Translations under genes and position numbers: made by a program | Assembly (NCBI RefSeq): GCF_032854445.1 | Contig: NC_088297.1 | Location: 26,345,915-26,409,914, forward strand | Direction of reading: 5' to 3' | Source: Liolophura sinensis | Taxonomy: Eukaryota > Mollusca > Polyplacophora > Chitonida > Chitonidae | DNA length: 64,000 nucleotides | In this document: in pieces, positions 1 to 12,491 of the stretch | How positions within the stretch are numbered: the stretch's first letter is position 1 | How the letters are laid out: each line of letters opens with the position of its first letter | Notes under the pieces: model-generated | Seen by the model: the letters and a program-made list of their open reading frames with translations, nothing else | Databases searched by the model: none | Told to the model about the DNA's origin: nothing

Positions 1-639
1 CTAGTTTTACTCTCTAGTCGCCTGTTATATTGCAGGTGAAATCTATCTGTCACATGGGAAGAGACAGTCAGGTAGTTGAACCAGTATCTACCAGTATGGT
101 GCAGGCATGGAACTCCACATGTAGGGTAGAGAAACCAGTTCTTTACAAAAGGATCTCCGATTTACTCCACACATAAAATGACAATAATCCGTGTGTTCTC
201 GGTTTGACCCAAGTTAAATGATTGCATGAAGTACACATTGCGTAGTTATATATGGTTTGGGGTTAACAATTCAGTCGCACTTAACAATTTTTCAGTCATA
301 TGAGGATGAGGAATCATTAGGGGAGTGTACACATACAGTGTCTTCTTGTTCCAGGGTGAGTCGAGTCCCATCGAAGAATCATGCCGAAGACACTAGACAC
401 GACACCCCACCCAGTTACGTTATACTGACACCGCGCCGACCAGTTCTATTTTCTTGCTTTAATCTCTTTCAACGCGTTTGGATCGGATCTTGGTTTGATC
501 CCGGGTCTGCCGACTTCTAGGGGGACGCTCTAACCATTCGACCAACGAAGTGGTCAGTTGACTTTGTGAAAACCGTATATAATAACTAACAGCGTAAGAA
601 AGATGCATTTATATAGTGTGTGGTAAATAGGGTCGCCAA
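1..639. other. No gene recognised
   Basis: No coding exon or repeat array is recognised. A short tRNA-like stretch around 515-555 (CGCTCTAACCATTCGACCAA) may be a decayed SINE head. Confidence 0.4.
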
Positions 640-773
640 TTTCCACCTAAACCTGCGGATGGTCGCCCGTTCTCTGCCCAGTTTCCCACCACAGTAATAA
701 TGGCTACCGCCATAGCAGTGGAACATTGTTGAGTACCACGTGAAGCACCAATCAAAAATATAAATAAATAAAT
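640..773 (+). mobile_element. SINE family B, 5'-truncated and decayed
   Basis: It carries the family B body (CTGCCCAGTTTCCCACCACA, then GTGAAGCACCAATCAAAAAT) and an AAATAAAT tail. Comparison with the copies at 32,447-32,605 and 33,991-34,143 shows the same 3' end. Confidence 0.75.
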
Positions 774-1385
774 GTCCAGCTAGTGAAATAATAGAAATAA
801 TTTAAATGTTAATCTGTAGTTTTTAGTTCCGCAAGCCATAGACGAGTTGTTTTTTATTCTCATCGCTAGGCCACATAAAACATACAGACAGAATTCACGA
901 CTGCGATCCTTCATTGTCAGTTGTCAACGAGAGCTGAACCAAATTGCTTCGCCAATCACAGCGTGCACAATAAGCCAGCCATTTGCAACAATCGCTCTGT
1001 CGTAAAGCGATATCAGCCGTCGCTGGCTTTGATACTCAGCTGTGCGCACACAGATTACTTTTTTCTGTTGCCGGGAATTCAGTTAATTGCTTGGGGGAAC
1101 TTATCAGAATGTGCGGCAATTGCGGGCCAGATTTGCTCGGTGGTGTGCTGACAGTGGTCACTGGTTGAACATGATGTAGCACCGTCAAATAACGATTAGC
1201 ACAGACTAAAAATATCCAGGGGCTTTGCAATAGGCTTCAGGTCAAGACGTTTGTGTTGGCCTGGCCTGGCCAATGAGCTGTACAGATGTGCAGCTGTGAT
1301 ACTTACAACAAGAGTAATTGTTCTAGAACGCAATGCAATGCTTTACGTACAAAGAAACACCTGCTTCGATTGCGTATATAACAAC

Positions 1386-1390
<5 letters not shown>
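774..1390. other. No gene recognised
   Basis: Short overlapping frames on both strands show no domain and no splice-site context. Confidence 0.4.

Positions 1391-1438
<48 letters not shown>
1391..1438. repeat. (TA)n microsatellite
   Basis: 24 uninterrupted TA dinucleotides. A Tyr-Ile frame across it is an artefact. Confidence 0.97.
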
Positions 1439-1441
<3 letters not shown>

Positions 1442-1559
1442 GGACACCATTTTGAAAATACGGATGGTTACAGGTCACATGCAAAGAGTTTGATAAGCCT
1501 CGTTTCTTTTGCAATAAAATAGAATAATTCGTCTAATTTCATAGTGTAACATAGTCTAA

Positions 1560-1898
1560 CAAAAGATGGCGGGTTGCATTTCAAAGTCTGACAGAGTTAC
1601 AAAAGATGGCGGGTTACATGTCACAGCCTGACAGAGTTACAAAAGTCGGTCGGTTACGTGTCGCAGTCTGACAGAGTTACAAAATCGGTTGGTTACATGG
1701 CACAGCCTGACAGAGTTACAAAAGATAGCGGATGTCACAGTCTGACAGTCTGACAGAAGATGGATAGTTACATGCGACAGTCTGACAGTCTGACAAAAGT
1801 CGGCTGGTTACATGCCACAGTCTGACAGTCTGACAGAAGACGGCTAGTTACATGCCACAGTCTGACAAAATTGCAAAAGACGGCTGGTTACATGCCAC
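1560..1898. repeat. 40-bp minisatellite
   Basis: About eight copies with period near 40, core GTTACAAAAGATGGCGGGTT. The third part has extra copies of CAGTCTGA, giving irregular spacing. Confidence 0.9.
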
Positions 1899-3694
1899 AT
1901 TAAATAGGCCTGAGCCCAATCTGAAAGTCACCGGTCAAGATCGCTCCTCTGGTTTCTACTGTTAATTATGACGCGGATTTGACTTTTAAATCACCTGCTC
2001 ACAGCACATTCTGCACCGATTCTGTCCTATCTCTTAATTTTATCGATACGGAAAAAACTTGTAATTCAGAGCTAACATACGGACTAAAAGCAATAACTTC
2101 TGTCAGTCGTTAAGAATTCCACCCAGTTGCCCGTCAATAACTTTTTTTAAAGGAATCCTGTTCAAGCCCCGCTGGCAGGTCACATCTTGCTTCCGTCTCA
2201 GCCGAGTCCGTATCGACATTCTGTCGCTATGTTATCCCAAATGAAACCACGGGCTAGTTCGCTTAATTAAGGTGAATACTGACCTGTTCCTAAGTTTCGA
2301 TTGTGAAGTAGTAGGTCAAGGAGGTGGGGATGGTGGTGGAGGTGCGGAGGGGTCGCCTTGGGCAGAGGTCCTCCTGGAGTGTTCCTGTCCTGAACAGGTC
2401 ATACCAAACGGTATGGGTGGCCTCTTATCTTGGCATCCATCAATGGAAGGATTTGCCATGGAAGGCTAAGTCTGATGTCGGCACACTACAATCTATGTCT
2501 TGATATCATTTGTACTGAAGCCAACTGTCACATGCCTGGCCGAAAGTCCTTTGTGTCATTACAGAGACAATGCTGTCTACATTTTAGTCAGACTTCTATT
2601 GAAGACTTATTTACTTTGGAATCGGATAATTTTTTTATTTTCTTTACTTCTATGTAAACACGTTTTTATATTTTTCATTTCATCACGTAAATGTCGATGA
2701 ATTATAATGTAGGTTATTTGATATAAATAGAAGAATATAGGCCATATTCTATCAGATCGTCAAAAAAGTTTGATGGTTATGTCATGGTGCTAACACAGTC
2801 ATTACTTCAGACGTTTACGCATGACAGCTCTGTGAAGCCATACGTCTGGACATCTCATTGGTTCACTCTCGCTTCAGGTAATTGGCTCTGAACCAACTAG
2901 CTAGCGTGCTCAAATCTTACTCCCCCTGGTCCGATACCGACTCCTCCCGGTGGAGGAGTAAAACGTAAACATCTGACCACCGTCGAATCAGTGAAATATT
3001 ATTCAGTACAAAGCCAAATAAATAGACAAGACTAAATGGAATGATTGATGTGTTGGTTTAACTGTTGCAATGTGTCTTCATAATTTTTGACTGGGAAATC
3101 TCCCATCATAGCGATTGCTCGGAGATGGTGTCAAACTATTGCTTACCAGGGGACGTCGCCGTTCCTGTGTATATCTTTCTTGGCCATGCTAGCTGCCATA
3201 CAACAGTACCTTTAAACGAAAAACTCAACGTTTTTTCGTAAACTGTTCTAAGGGGACAGTGTGTTATTTATATTTATACTTGACGTTATTTAGTCGCCTT
3301 CCTCGAATTATTGTCCACAGTTTGAAGAGAGGATTTAGACTTAAAAGAAATGAGACGTTATCAACGCAATACCCAAAGATCTCAACGGATTTTCCAATCT
3401 GAATAAAAGCTAGATAGGGGATTTTTTCGTGTCCAGCAGAGTTTATTCAGATTTCGGAATTTTCACGAATCAGATGGCAGATGTGTGGGGAAAATATATA
3501 AAAGTGTAGGAGGTGTTTGTATGGTTTAGTAGCCTACACGTTATTATCATAGCCCCGAAAAGTACTGGATGAAAGCACTTACAGCGAAAAGCTCTTACTT
3601 CACAGGCGCAAGACTTGTAGATATGCTGTCTTCTTTATTTTATTTGTAGTGTAGGCATATGCCTGCGAATTTCACCTAAATACTATTTGACATT
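1899..3694. other. No gene recognised
   Basis: Unique-looking sequence. A G-rich tract lies at about 2,318-2,360. Small frames at 2,272-2,700 are unsupported. Confidence 0.4.
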
Positions 3695-3840
3695 TATTTA
3701 TTTATTTTTATTTGATTGATGGTTTACACTCCACGCAAGAATATACGAAAACGGGCAAAGCCCTGCAGAAACCCACGATCACTCGCAGATACCTTCCTAC
3801 CTACCATCAGAGAGGAAGCCATTTGGACTCTCAGCGACGG
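3695..3840 (-). mobile_element. SINE family B remnant feeding into the 59-bp satellite
   Basis: (TTTA)n, then TTGATTGATGGTTTACACTC, CGGGCAAAGCCCTGCAGAAA and CCCACGATC follow family B (minus orientation) with about 20-25% divergence. Its tRNA-head end is continuous with the satellite at 3,841. Confidence 0.75.
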
Positions 3841-4725
3841 CCTTGGTGAAAGGTTCCTGGGCCATTGCACCGCCTTGGCCACGGAGACCCCTATGACCAC
3901 AATGGTGAGAGGTTCCTCGGTCATCACGCCACCTCGGAACACGGAGGCCCCTATGACCACAATGGTGAGAGGTTCCTTGATCATTGCACCGCCTCGGCCA
4001 TGGAGACCCCTATGACCACAATGGTGAGAGCTTCCTGGGTCATCACGCCGCTTCGGCCATGGAGACCCCTATGACCACAATGGTGAGAGGTTCCCTGATC
4101 ATTGCACCGCCTCGGCCATGGAGACCCCTATGACCACAATGGTGAGAGGTTCCTGGGTCATCACGCCGCTTTGGCCATGGAGACCCCTATGACCACAATG
4201 GTGAGAGGTTTCTTGATCATTGCACTGCCTCGGCCACGGAGACTCCTATGACCACAATTATTGAGAGGTTCCTGGGTCATCACGCCGCTTCGGCCATGGA
4301 GGCCCTTACGACCGCCTTGGTGAGAGTTTCCTAGGTCATTGCACCGCCTCGGAACACGGAGATCCCTATGACCACAATGGTGAGAGGTTCCTTGATCATG
4401 GCGCCGCATGAGCCACGGAGACCTGTGCGACCGCCTTGGTGAGAGTTTCCTAGGTCATTGCACCGCCTCGGCCACGGAGGCCCCTATGACCACAATGGTG
4501 AGAGGTTCCTTGATCATGGCGCCGCCTTAGCCACAGAGACCTGTGCGACCGCCTTGGTGAGAGTTTCCTAGGTCATTGCGCCGCATCGGCCACGGAGGCC
4601 CCTATTACCTCGTTGGTAAGAGGTTCCTGGGTCATCACGCCGCTTCGGCTATGGAGGCCCCTACGGCCGCGTTGGTGAGAGATTCTTGGGTCATTCCGCT
4701 ACCTCGGCCTCAGAGGCACTCCCGG
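3837..4725. repeat. 59-bp minisatellite derived from a SINE head
   Basis: About 15 copies of a 59-bp unit that alternates in two types (GGGTCATCACGCCGCTTCGG and GATCATTGCACCGCCTCGG), so the early part has a 118-bp higher-order period. The unit matches the family B end (GACCGCATTGGTGAGAGGCT to GCCACGGAGGCCCC) with a deletion of about 20 bases. Confidence 0.92.
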
Positions 4726-5689
4726 AAAAGTAGCAGAACAGATCACGCTGTCACATTATTATTTCATCGTTGTTTAACGCCTTAACCAATAAATTTTCTT
4801 TCATACGATGTTGAGGATACCTAGGGTAAACCACTGACTATTGGAAGAACTGACGAACTTTCTTTTTCATGCTATACTGTTGGAAGAAATGACTTTCAGG
4901 CAAACGTGCTTACGAACACATTCAACGAGTTATTCTCACCAAGGCACTTGATTGCTACAGTGATTTAGCGATCGGTTGTGACGTCATTATGCATTCGACC
5001 ACATGTATTTCTAAATGCTAAGCTTCCAATGTGGTAACATGACAACTTGTAACAAACACACAGCATAATTTTGTCTGGATTAAGATTTATTTTTTAAGCA
5101 CAATGTAATACAGTGGAAAAATGTGCGAAAAAACATTGACCACTAAAGCACTTAAAATTGTGAAGATCGAGCTAGTATAACGAGAAAACAATTCTCCAAA
5201 ACTGTATTTGCTCTGCTTCTTTGCTTGAATATGTTAACAACAGGTAAACTCCTATATTTTCCCTTAAAGCGAAATCTTTGGCGAAATGCCTATATCTTTA
5301 TACTAGGCTAATTGTCGCAACAGGTAAACTTTGCAGTATGATAGATGTAAAGTAGAAAAGTCTTACAAATCTAAAACTCTTTTGTCCAAACTACGCATAA
5401 TAACTTACGTACAACTGGACACAGCTATTCGTATTTATGTGTAAATATCATCTTAACAAAGTATCAGTAAAAAGTGTTCAGTTGATAAATAGAAGTAAGA
5501 AAATATAGATTTTGTCGTTTTCTGTTCTCTCATACACAACCATGATAGTGTACACACAGTTACAGAGACCCCAAGGGACAGGTATAGAGAATGGCAAGAG
5601 AATGTGAGAATCAAGAAAGGGGCATGCAGATTTCATCAACGGGGAATGCAAATGTGGAGAAAGGGATATAGGAATACAAAGAGAGACGT
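4726..5689. other. No gene recognised
   Basis: AT-rich unique sequence with no recognisable coding exon. Confidence 0.4.
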
Positions 5690-6480
5690 GCTCACACTAA
5701 GTGCCGTAAGGGAGACCTGGTAATGTCTTGAGGGGGACATACACGTGCCGCAATGGAGACATGGTAGTGTCTTGGAGAGATAAATGTGCCCGGAAGACAT
5801 GGTAGTCTTGAGGGGGACATACACGTGCGGCAATGGAGACATGGTAGTGTCTTGGAGAGATACATGTGCCGCAAGACATGGTAGTCTTGAGGGGGACTTA
5901 CAAGTGCATTAACTGGGTGAGTTTAATGTTGCCAGGGGGATATATAATTGCCCTGGTAGTGCCGTAAGGGAGACTTGTTTGAGTCGTGAGAAAGACATGT
6001 AAGTGCCGTAAGAGAGAATTGTTAATGTCGTTAGGGAATTATACAAGTGTCATAAGTGAGATCTGATAGTGTAGTGAGAGGGACAGGTGTCGTAAGGGGA
6101 GGCATGTAAGAGGGACATGCGGTAAGTGCAGTAAGTGCGGTAAGGGTGACCTAGTTGTGTCGTGTGTGGATATATAAGTGTCCTGGTATAGTCAGGAGCG
6201 GGTTAATCATGTACTGTAAGGGATACATGGTATTGTCATGAGAGGACACAAAAGTGCCGTGAGGGAGACATGGTAGTGTCACAAGGGAAATCTGGTAGTG
6301 TCATGAGGGGAAATACAAGTGCCGTAAGGTGGACCTCGTAGTGTCATGAGGGGACACAAATGCCGTAAGTGAGACCTCGTATTGTCGTGAGGGGGCAGAC
6401 AAGTGGCATAATGGAAACCCGGTATATATGTAAATGTCAAGTAGGATCTTGTAGTGCCTTACATGTCGTGACGGGTACAA
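5690..6480. repeat. Irregular minisatellite, unit about 40-45 bp
   Basis: Degenerate repeats of GTGCCGTAAGGGAGACATGG and TAGTGTCGTGAGGGGACATA. A nearly perfect local duplication lies at 5,735-5,900. Confidence 0.88.
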
Positions 6481-8293
6481 GTAATAAAGAAGTTAAAGGC
6501 GGAAAGTACATTGGTGTCTCAACATGCAAGTATTGACGGTAAAATTTACATCGAAGGCTTACAATGGAAATGTTCAATAAATGCATATGACAATTTATCT
6601 TGTCTGAAAGCCATATTTTAAGCTATAAATTGCACTGATATAAAATTCATCGCTAAGAAGTGAAACTACCATTTTCATAAATTAACGGTATAATTTACCA
6701 TGTAAAAACAAAGCTTTCATACAGCATTTGTAATATAGCCAGACATTCATCTCCACTCAGTGAGTAATACAGGTGAAATACTTGAAACTATAGCTTAAGA
6801 TAAAATAATATGGTAAATGAAAACATCTGCGGCACATATTTGGGTGATGAAGTATTTTGTTGATCATCACATCACATTGGTTTGCCTTTGTTACTGTCAT
6901 TTAAGAGAAAACACACCTAAAGCCTTCCACCTACATATTATTAAGACAACACTTCGTTTCTTGTTTGTCCTTATATACGGCCATTAATAAAGTCATAATT
7001 ATGTTTTTCTTTTGTAATAAACACTTCGTATTTATGCGAAGACCGTAACTAGGTTCCGCATGTCTCACCTGAGGTCTCACCTATATATCTGTGTGGATGG
7101 ACAGAGATCCAAAGACAATGGAAAGGGAACTCAGTTCTGAGAAAATATGGTCATTATGCCAATATTATATCAATTCATTAAACCTTGAACTAATAACTAC
7201 ATACTATCTAGAATTTCTTACATCGTAATAAAAGGAGGGCAACAGCCTGGGGGCTTTCATTATGTAACGATCTGAACACAGTTTCCAAGGAAGGGTTAGT
7301 GACTCCACCTTTAATTAGGTCTGCAACACTGATCAGTAAAATTGTTCCTAGTTTCCGTTGAAATGTGCACACTTTAGATGAAGAGATGGTATAAGTACCC
7401 CAAGTATTATTAGAAACAAAGGCTGAACCATATTTTTGTTTTCCTGAGATCGCTTCCTGATTCATCACCGTAACCCCAAAGACCTTTGGCTTTGTTCAAG
7501 ATCTCTGTATAAAATTTGCGGTGCATGTATTATAAGGAGTATGGATCAAATCATGAAGAAACTGACACTTGGCCGATAACATTGGTCGTGAACAGAGTGG
7601 GTTGTAGCGAGCTGTTGTAGAATGTGCAGGTAACATACAAAACACAGATTGTAAATTAGGTCTCAGCCTAATTATGGTATAACCTAACCAACAAAATAGT
7701 AGTGCTTAGGTTGCAAATCAACGTAGTACTGCATTTTTGCACTTTCAGAGCACATAAGAGATCTTAAAATGTTATCATTCATGCCAACACAAACGTTTTT
7801 CTAATAACAAAACACCCTCACAAAAACCTCTCAAATGATCCTTAAAATGGCCGAATCACAATCCATCAAAACGTGTCCCATGAAAAAAAGTTAACTTTTA
7901 GTGAAAAACAGTATTTCATAGATAAACAAGCTCAAATGCTCAATGACTGTGACAGTTCATGATCGAGCATACGGCCTCAAGTCGTCTTGTCCGCAATCTC
8001 TTCGTTAGGTGTCCGGTGTTAATGGACACGGTGTAAAAAATTTGCCTAACCTACCGACCAACGGACAGATAAACAGAACCGTTTGTGGGAATTGAAACAT
8101 TACACTAAGGTACAAACAATCGGATTTGTCATATACATAAATATGTAAGAATCAACAAAGGTGGAAGTGGCACGCATCATCCAAATATTCAAATCCACTC
8201 ACTCAACCCATGTGGAATCACACCAGTTACGTTTTCCTCAAACCAACCAATGATTCCAAATGCATCAAAAGACAGGGAATGCCTGTCAAAAGT
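6481..8293. other. No gene recognised
   Basis: Unique AT-rich sequence. An 86-codon minus frame at 7,208-7,468 has no recognisable domain. Confidence 0.4.
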
Positions 8294-9086
8294 AGATAAA
8301 AACGAACCCCGAGTCGCTGGTCATGTTTGACACATTTTGTCTGGATAACGAGCCTCGAGTCGCTGGTCATGTTTGATACATTTCGTCTGGATAACAAACT
8401 CCAAGTCGCGGGTCATGTTTGATACATTTCGTCTGGATAACGAGCCCCGAGTCGCTGGTCATGTTTGATAGATTTTGTCTGGATAACGAGCCCCAAGTCG
8501 CGGGTTATGTTTGATACATTTTGTCTGGATAACAATCCCCGAGTCGCTGGTCATGTTTGATAGATTTTGTCTGGATAACGAGCCCCGAGTCGCTGGTCAT
8601 GTTTAATACATTTTGTCTGGATAACAATCCCCGAGTCGCTGGTCATGTTTGATAGATTTTGTCTGGATAACGAGCCCCGAGTCGCTGGTCATGTTTAATA
8701 CATTTTGTCTGGATAACAATCCCCGAGTCGCTGGTCATGTTTGATACATTTTGTCTGGATAACGAGCCCCAGAGTCGCTGGTCATGTTTGATAGATTTTG
8801 TCTGGATAACAAGCCCCGAGTCGCTGGTCATGTTTGATAGATTTTGTCTGGATAACGAGCCCCGAGTCGCTGGTTATGTTTGATACATTTCGTCTGGATA
8901 ACGAACCCCGAGTCGCTGGTCATGTTTGATAGATTTTGTCTGGATAACGAGCCCCGAGTCGCTGGTCATGTTTGATAGATTTTGTCTGGATAACGAGCCC
9001 CGAGTCGCTGGTCATGTTTGATAGATTTTGTCTGGATAACGAGCCCCGAGTCGCTGGTCATGTTTGATAGATTTTGTTTGGATAAC
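8294..9086. repeat. 46-bp minisatellite
   Basis: About 17 copies, core CCCCGAGTCGCTGGTCATGT followed by TTGATAGATTTTGTCTGGAT. The copies are very similar, so the expansion looks recent. Confidence 0.95.
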
Positions 9087-11326
9087 TTGCTTTAAGATTT
9101 TATTGGAAAAAAGCAATCGTGAAATATAAATGCCTGGAGTTTCTGGAAGTACTGTAATATGAAACCAAAAAAGTTAATCCACTGAAATCGTGAACTAAAA
9201 AGTAAAACTGCCTGTGTTTATACAGGCATCCATATTTAGTTCAAAGATATTCACTGTTGTAAATACCTATCCAATAGCAGGAAGTCACAACAAGATCTAC
9301 AATAATAATCAGTGTATGGTAAACGCATCCGATCACAAGTTTAGGGACACCATGTACACCAAGACTGGATTAAATATTTACCGACTCTAGTAGAAAATCC
9401 CATTTGATGCTTTCTTATTAGTAACAAATGCTAATGACAATGAAAAACAACCGCCAAATGCTTACACAGATCCAAACGTTCGTTGTAGAAAACCCGATAA
9501 GAATAAATGAAACCTCAATTGGTATCAGCCACAGAAAAGTATTCAAACATTTTTGACGTTTCCAAAAAGGCTTTGAAAGTAAATACAGTTCTAACAGTTA
9601 ATCGGAAAGACACATGAAATAATTTATGTACATCTGAAATTCCATTTATTCCAATACATACCTTTAAAATTTATATGCTTGATAAATGGTAATTTCTTTG
9701 AGTCGGCATACATTGAAAGCCGTCAGTACTTAACCTGTGTTCTTAACTTTAGCGGTGGACTTATCAACAAACTGAAGCTTTGTTTGCGAATGTATGAAAA
9801 CGTTAATATTTGAATAAAATGGGTTTGTTGAAAAATATTTGATAAACATAACCGAAACAGTTCTCAGTTTTGTGATTCTGGAATGATTCTAAAACAGCTT
9901 AACTAGAATATCAAAGCAGAATGGATTAAAAACCATTCCGGACGAGTTAAGGATACATTCTAAAGTAATTCAAAATAAAAGTCAAAATAAAATTGATAAA
10001 ACATTGTCATGACGCGTCAGACTAGAAAACTTGATTAACTTGAGCAAATGTTGTAAATTATCCAAGAAATGGTGTTCTCAAAGAATGGCGAAATTTGTAG
10101 ACTGGCGAAAACTTCAGCGCCATCTTACGTATTTGGAAAGTAGAACTCAGTATCATTAAGAGCAAAGTATCGTGTGACAAAATTCCTCAACAATATTTGT
10201 GACTTGGCAAAAATCTTAAATATTTGACAAATGTGTAAACATGATTTGGAGAACGTAACAAACTTGCAAAAAAATGTGACCATGTCGTCAAATTCCATAC
10301 ACCTTAAGGTTCTCACAAGTGGTGATTACATAACATCATCAGCATATCATGTATATTCATGAGTGAAACAGTCTATGTCCAATATCATACCTCATAAGGC
10401 TGTTCGTCAAAATATTGTCAAATATTTATTAGTGACATATAACAAAAACATTGAAAACCCTTGGTACGAGATAAAAATATCAAAGATGAAGATGGGAATG
10501 TGTGTACTGATCACAATCTTTCAAACAGATAAGAAAGAAACAACAAGTTAAAAGCTTTTAAATTTGAATTGCATTAAAAGCCTGAAATATATAATTTAGA
10601 TCAAACAATGCTGTATATGGTCACCTGTAACACAAGGCATCTTACAGTGGTACGGAGGCTTGGAATCTAAAGTATCTCAACCAACTTTCGTCCAGTAAAA
10701 ACACAGAAGCGAAAATTGACGATGGAATGTTAAAGTCTGTAAGCGAGAAAGCAACTATCTACCCGCGAGCTAAAAGAACGTGCCTTTGTTGCGGCTGTTG
10801 TTGTTGAAACAAAGCAGAAAACGTTGTGCTGAATACTTGGGCCTGCTACAGGAACAATAATAGCAAGTTTCGTGAAGAATAAATCTCTGTTCAAAAAACT
10901 TTAGTGCTATTGTGTAATATCATGGCGAGGGCAGATTCCGGTTAAATGAAGCCATTTCCTTTAACCAGAACTATCAAGAGGTCACGACTAGGTGCTTTCA
11001 ATTCAGGCGATCTGCGAGAAGACATTTATTCAAATCAAATCCTTGTGGTAGATGCTCACGTGCTGACCTTCACATTACACAACGGCATTATCATTCTCGT
11101 TCCCCCTCTTGCCGGAAACTGTCTCGTGTCGTGACGTTTTTGCCAACGAAATTTTCAATCCCTTTTGGTAAAGGTGGAGAGCTCTTCATTTTTAGCCACT
11201 GTCGCCGTGGTAACTGATCACGTGTTGAGGCGAATGGACCTGATGAAGTCTGAAGAATGAAACAAGGTTTGGTAGAAAATATACACTGATGTACTTGTTT
11301 TTCTCAACGTCACCTTTCAGTATCAA
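9087..11326. other. No gene recognised
   Basis: AT-rich sequence without repeats or recognisable exons. The missing last exon of the calmodulin-like gene could lie here, but I found no convincing candidate. Confidence 0.4.
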
Positions 11327-11455
11327 GCCAAATATCTAATCTGTCGGATCATGTGCCATTTAGGCCAAATATCTAATCTGTCGGATCATGTGCCATTTAG
11401 GCCAAATATCTAATCTGTCGGATCATGTGCCATTTAGGCCAACTATCTAATCTGA
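11327..11455. repeat. 37-bp tandem repeat, three full copies
   Basis: Three nearly identical copies of GCCAAATATCTAATCTGTCG plus 17 bases, and a partial fourth. Confidence 0.93.
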
Positions 11456-11970
11456 CTGACCCTGATTCAGTTAGATAAAATATCTAATGTGATTTATCAG
11501 GCGGGTGCTGAACGCCTTCCTCAGGGTTTTGTAAACTCACACTCAAAAACTTAATCTGTTAATTTTAAGAGAAAGTCTGTTGTTTGAGTATTTAGCAGAT
11601 CAGTCTGCTGCTTTGACACAGTGTATTTTAGCATCATTCACACAAAAGGCTTTCTGTTAAAATTAACAGATTATTTTTTGAAGTGCAGCCTACCACGGTG
11701 CTCCGGCTATGGATAGAAGAACCAGCAATGTCCAAAGTAATCTACCATCCCTGGTTTTGTTCTTGAAGCACTTCAGTTTGCATTACACATACATGTATGA
11801 AGAACACTCCCTGGGACTATTCCCATTTCACAACAATAGATAGTTTAGTATGTAAACAGCAAAATGCAAATAGTTCCGAATCAAGAGCACGTCTTTCAAT
11901 CTCCAACAACCCTTTTCCAATGAAGACATATGTGTTCAAATCTCCATTTATTTTACTGAATTCTCAACTG

Positions 11971-12023
11971 ACGTATTTATTTATTTATTTGTTTGTTCAT
12001 TTATTTATTTATTTATTTATTTC
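11971..12023. repeat. (TTTA)n tract
   Basis: An interrupted TTTA/TTTG run followed by TTCATTGGTG. This resembles the tail and first bases of a family B SINE in minus orientation, but the body is missing. Confidence 0.7.
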
Positions 12024-12242
12024 ATTGGTGTGAAAATTTATTAATGGAAAGACAAACAGTAAGATTGATATATCAAGCTGTAGAGTCCTGATGAGCATCA
12101 AGGATGTTTAACGTTAATGCTAAATGGGATTAACTCGTACTAGAAATGAAGATTACTAACAAGCATTTAATTCTGGTAAAATGAAGGCAAACTGTGCCAC
12201 AGATTATTCTCGGCCAAGGCTCAGGTCAGTGGAATGACTTAC

Positions 12243-12491
12243 CTTCGTATCGGATCAAGCCCGTCCCCTCCCGATCTGCTTCCTTCACAATTTCCTCTAC
12301 TTCCTCTGCGGTCATCTTTTCTCCCATCGTCGTCATGAAATACCGAAAGTCTTCAGCCCGAATGACGCCGCGACCCGTGCTATCGAGAACTTGAAAGGCC
12401 ACCAAGATGTCTTCTTCACACGTCTGAGGTTGTAACGTCGACTTTTTGGCGAGGTATTTTTCCAGATCTAGAAATGTAACCATTCCAGTTC
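12243..12491 (-). CDS. Calmodulin-like exon c (EF-hands 2-4)
   Basis: The acceptor is TTTTCTTTCACAG|GA and the donor GAA G|GTAAGT. It encodes TGMVTFLDLEKYLAKKSTLQ, EF3 (VLDSTGRGVIRAEDF) and EF4 as far as EADREGTGLIRYE. The donor splits the codon for the last EF4 loop residue. Phase is 1 in and 1 out. Confidence 0.9.

Noticed and set aside
1251-1514. Tyr-Ile repeat peptides on both strands
   Set aside because: Translation of the (TA)24 microsatellite.
7208-7468. Possible last exon of the calmodulin-like gene (G|AT CGT TAC ATA ATG, stop near 7,200)
   Set aside because: The acceptor is weak and the peptide lacks the aromatic residue expected straight after EF-hand loop 4. A site at 11,957 (G|AA TTC) and ones near 3,091 and 43 were also considered; their acceptors are poor.
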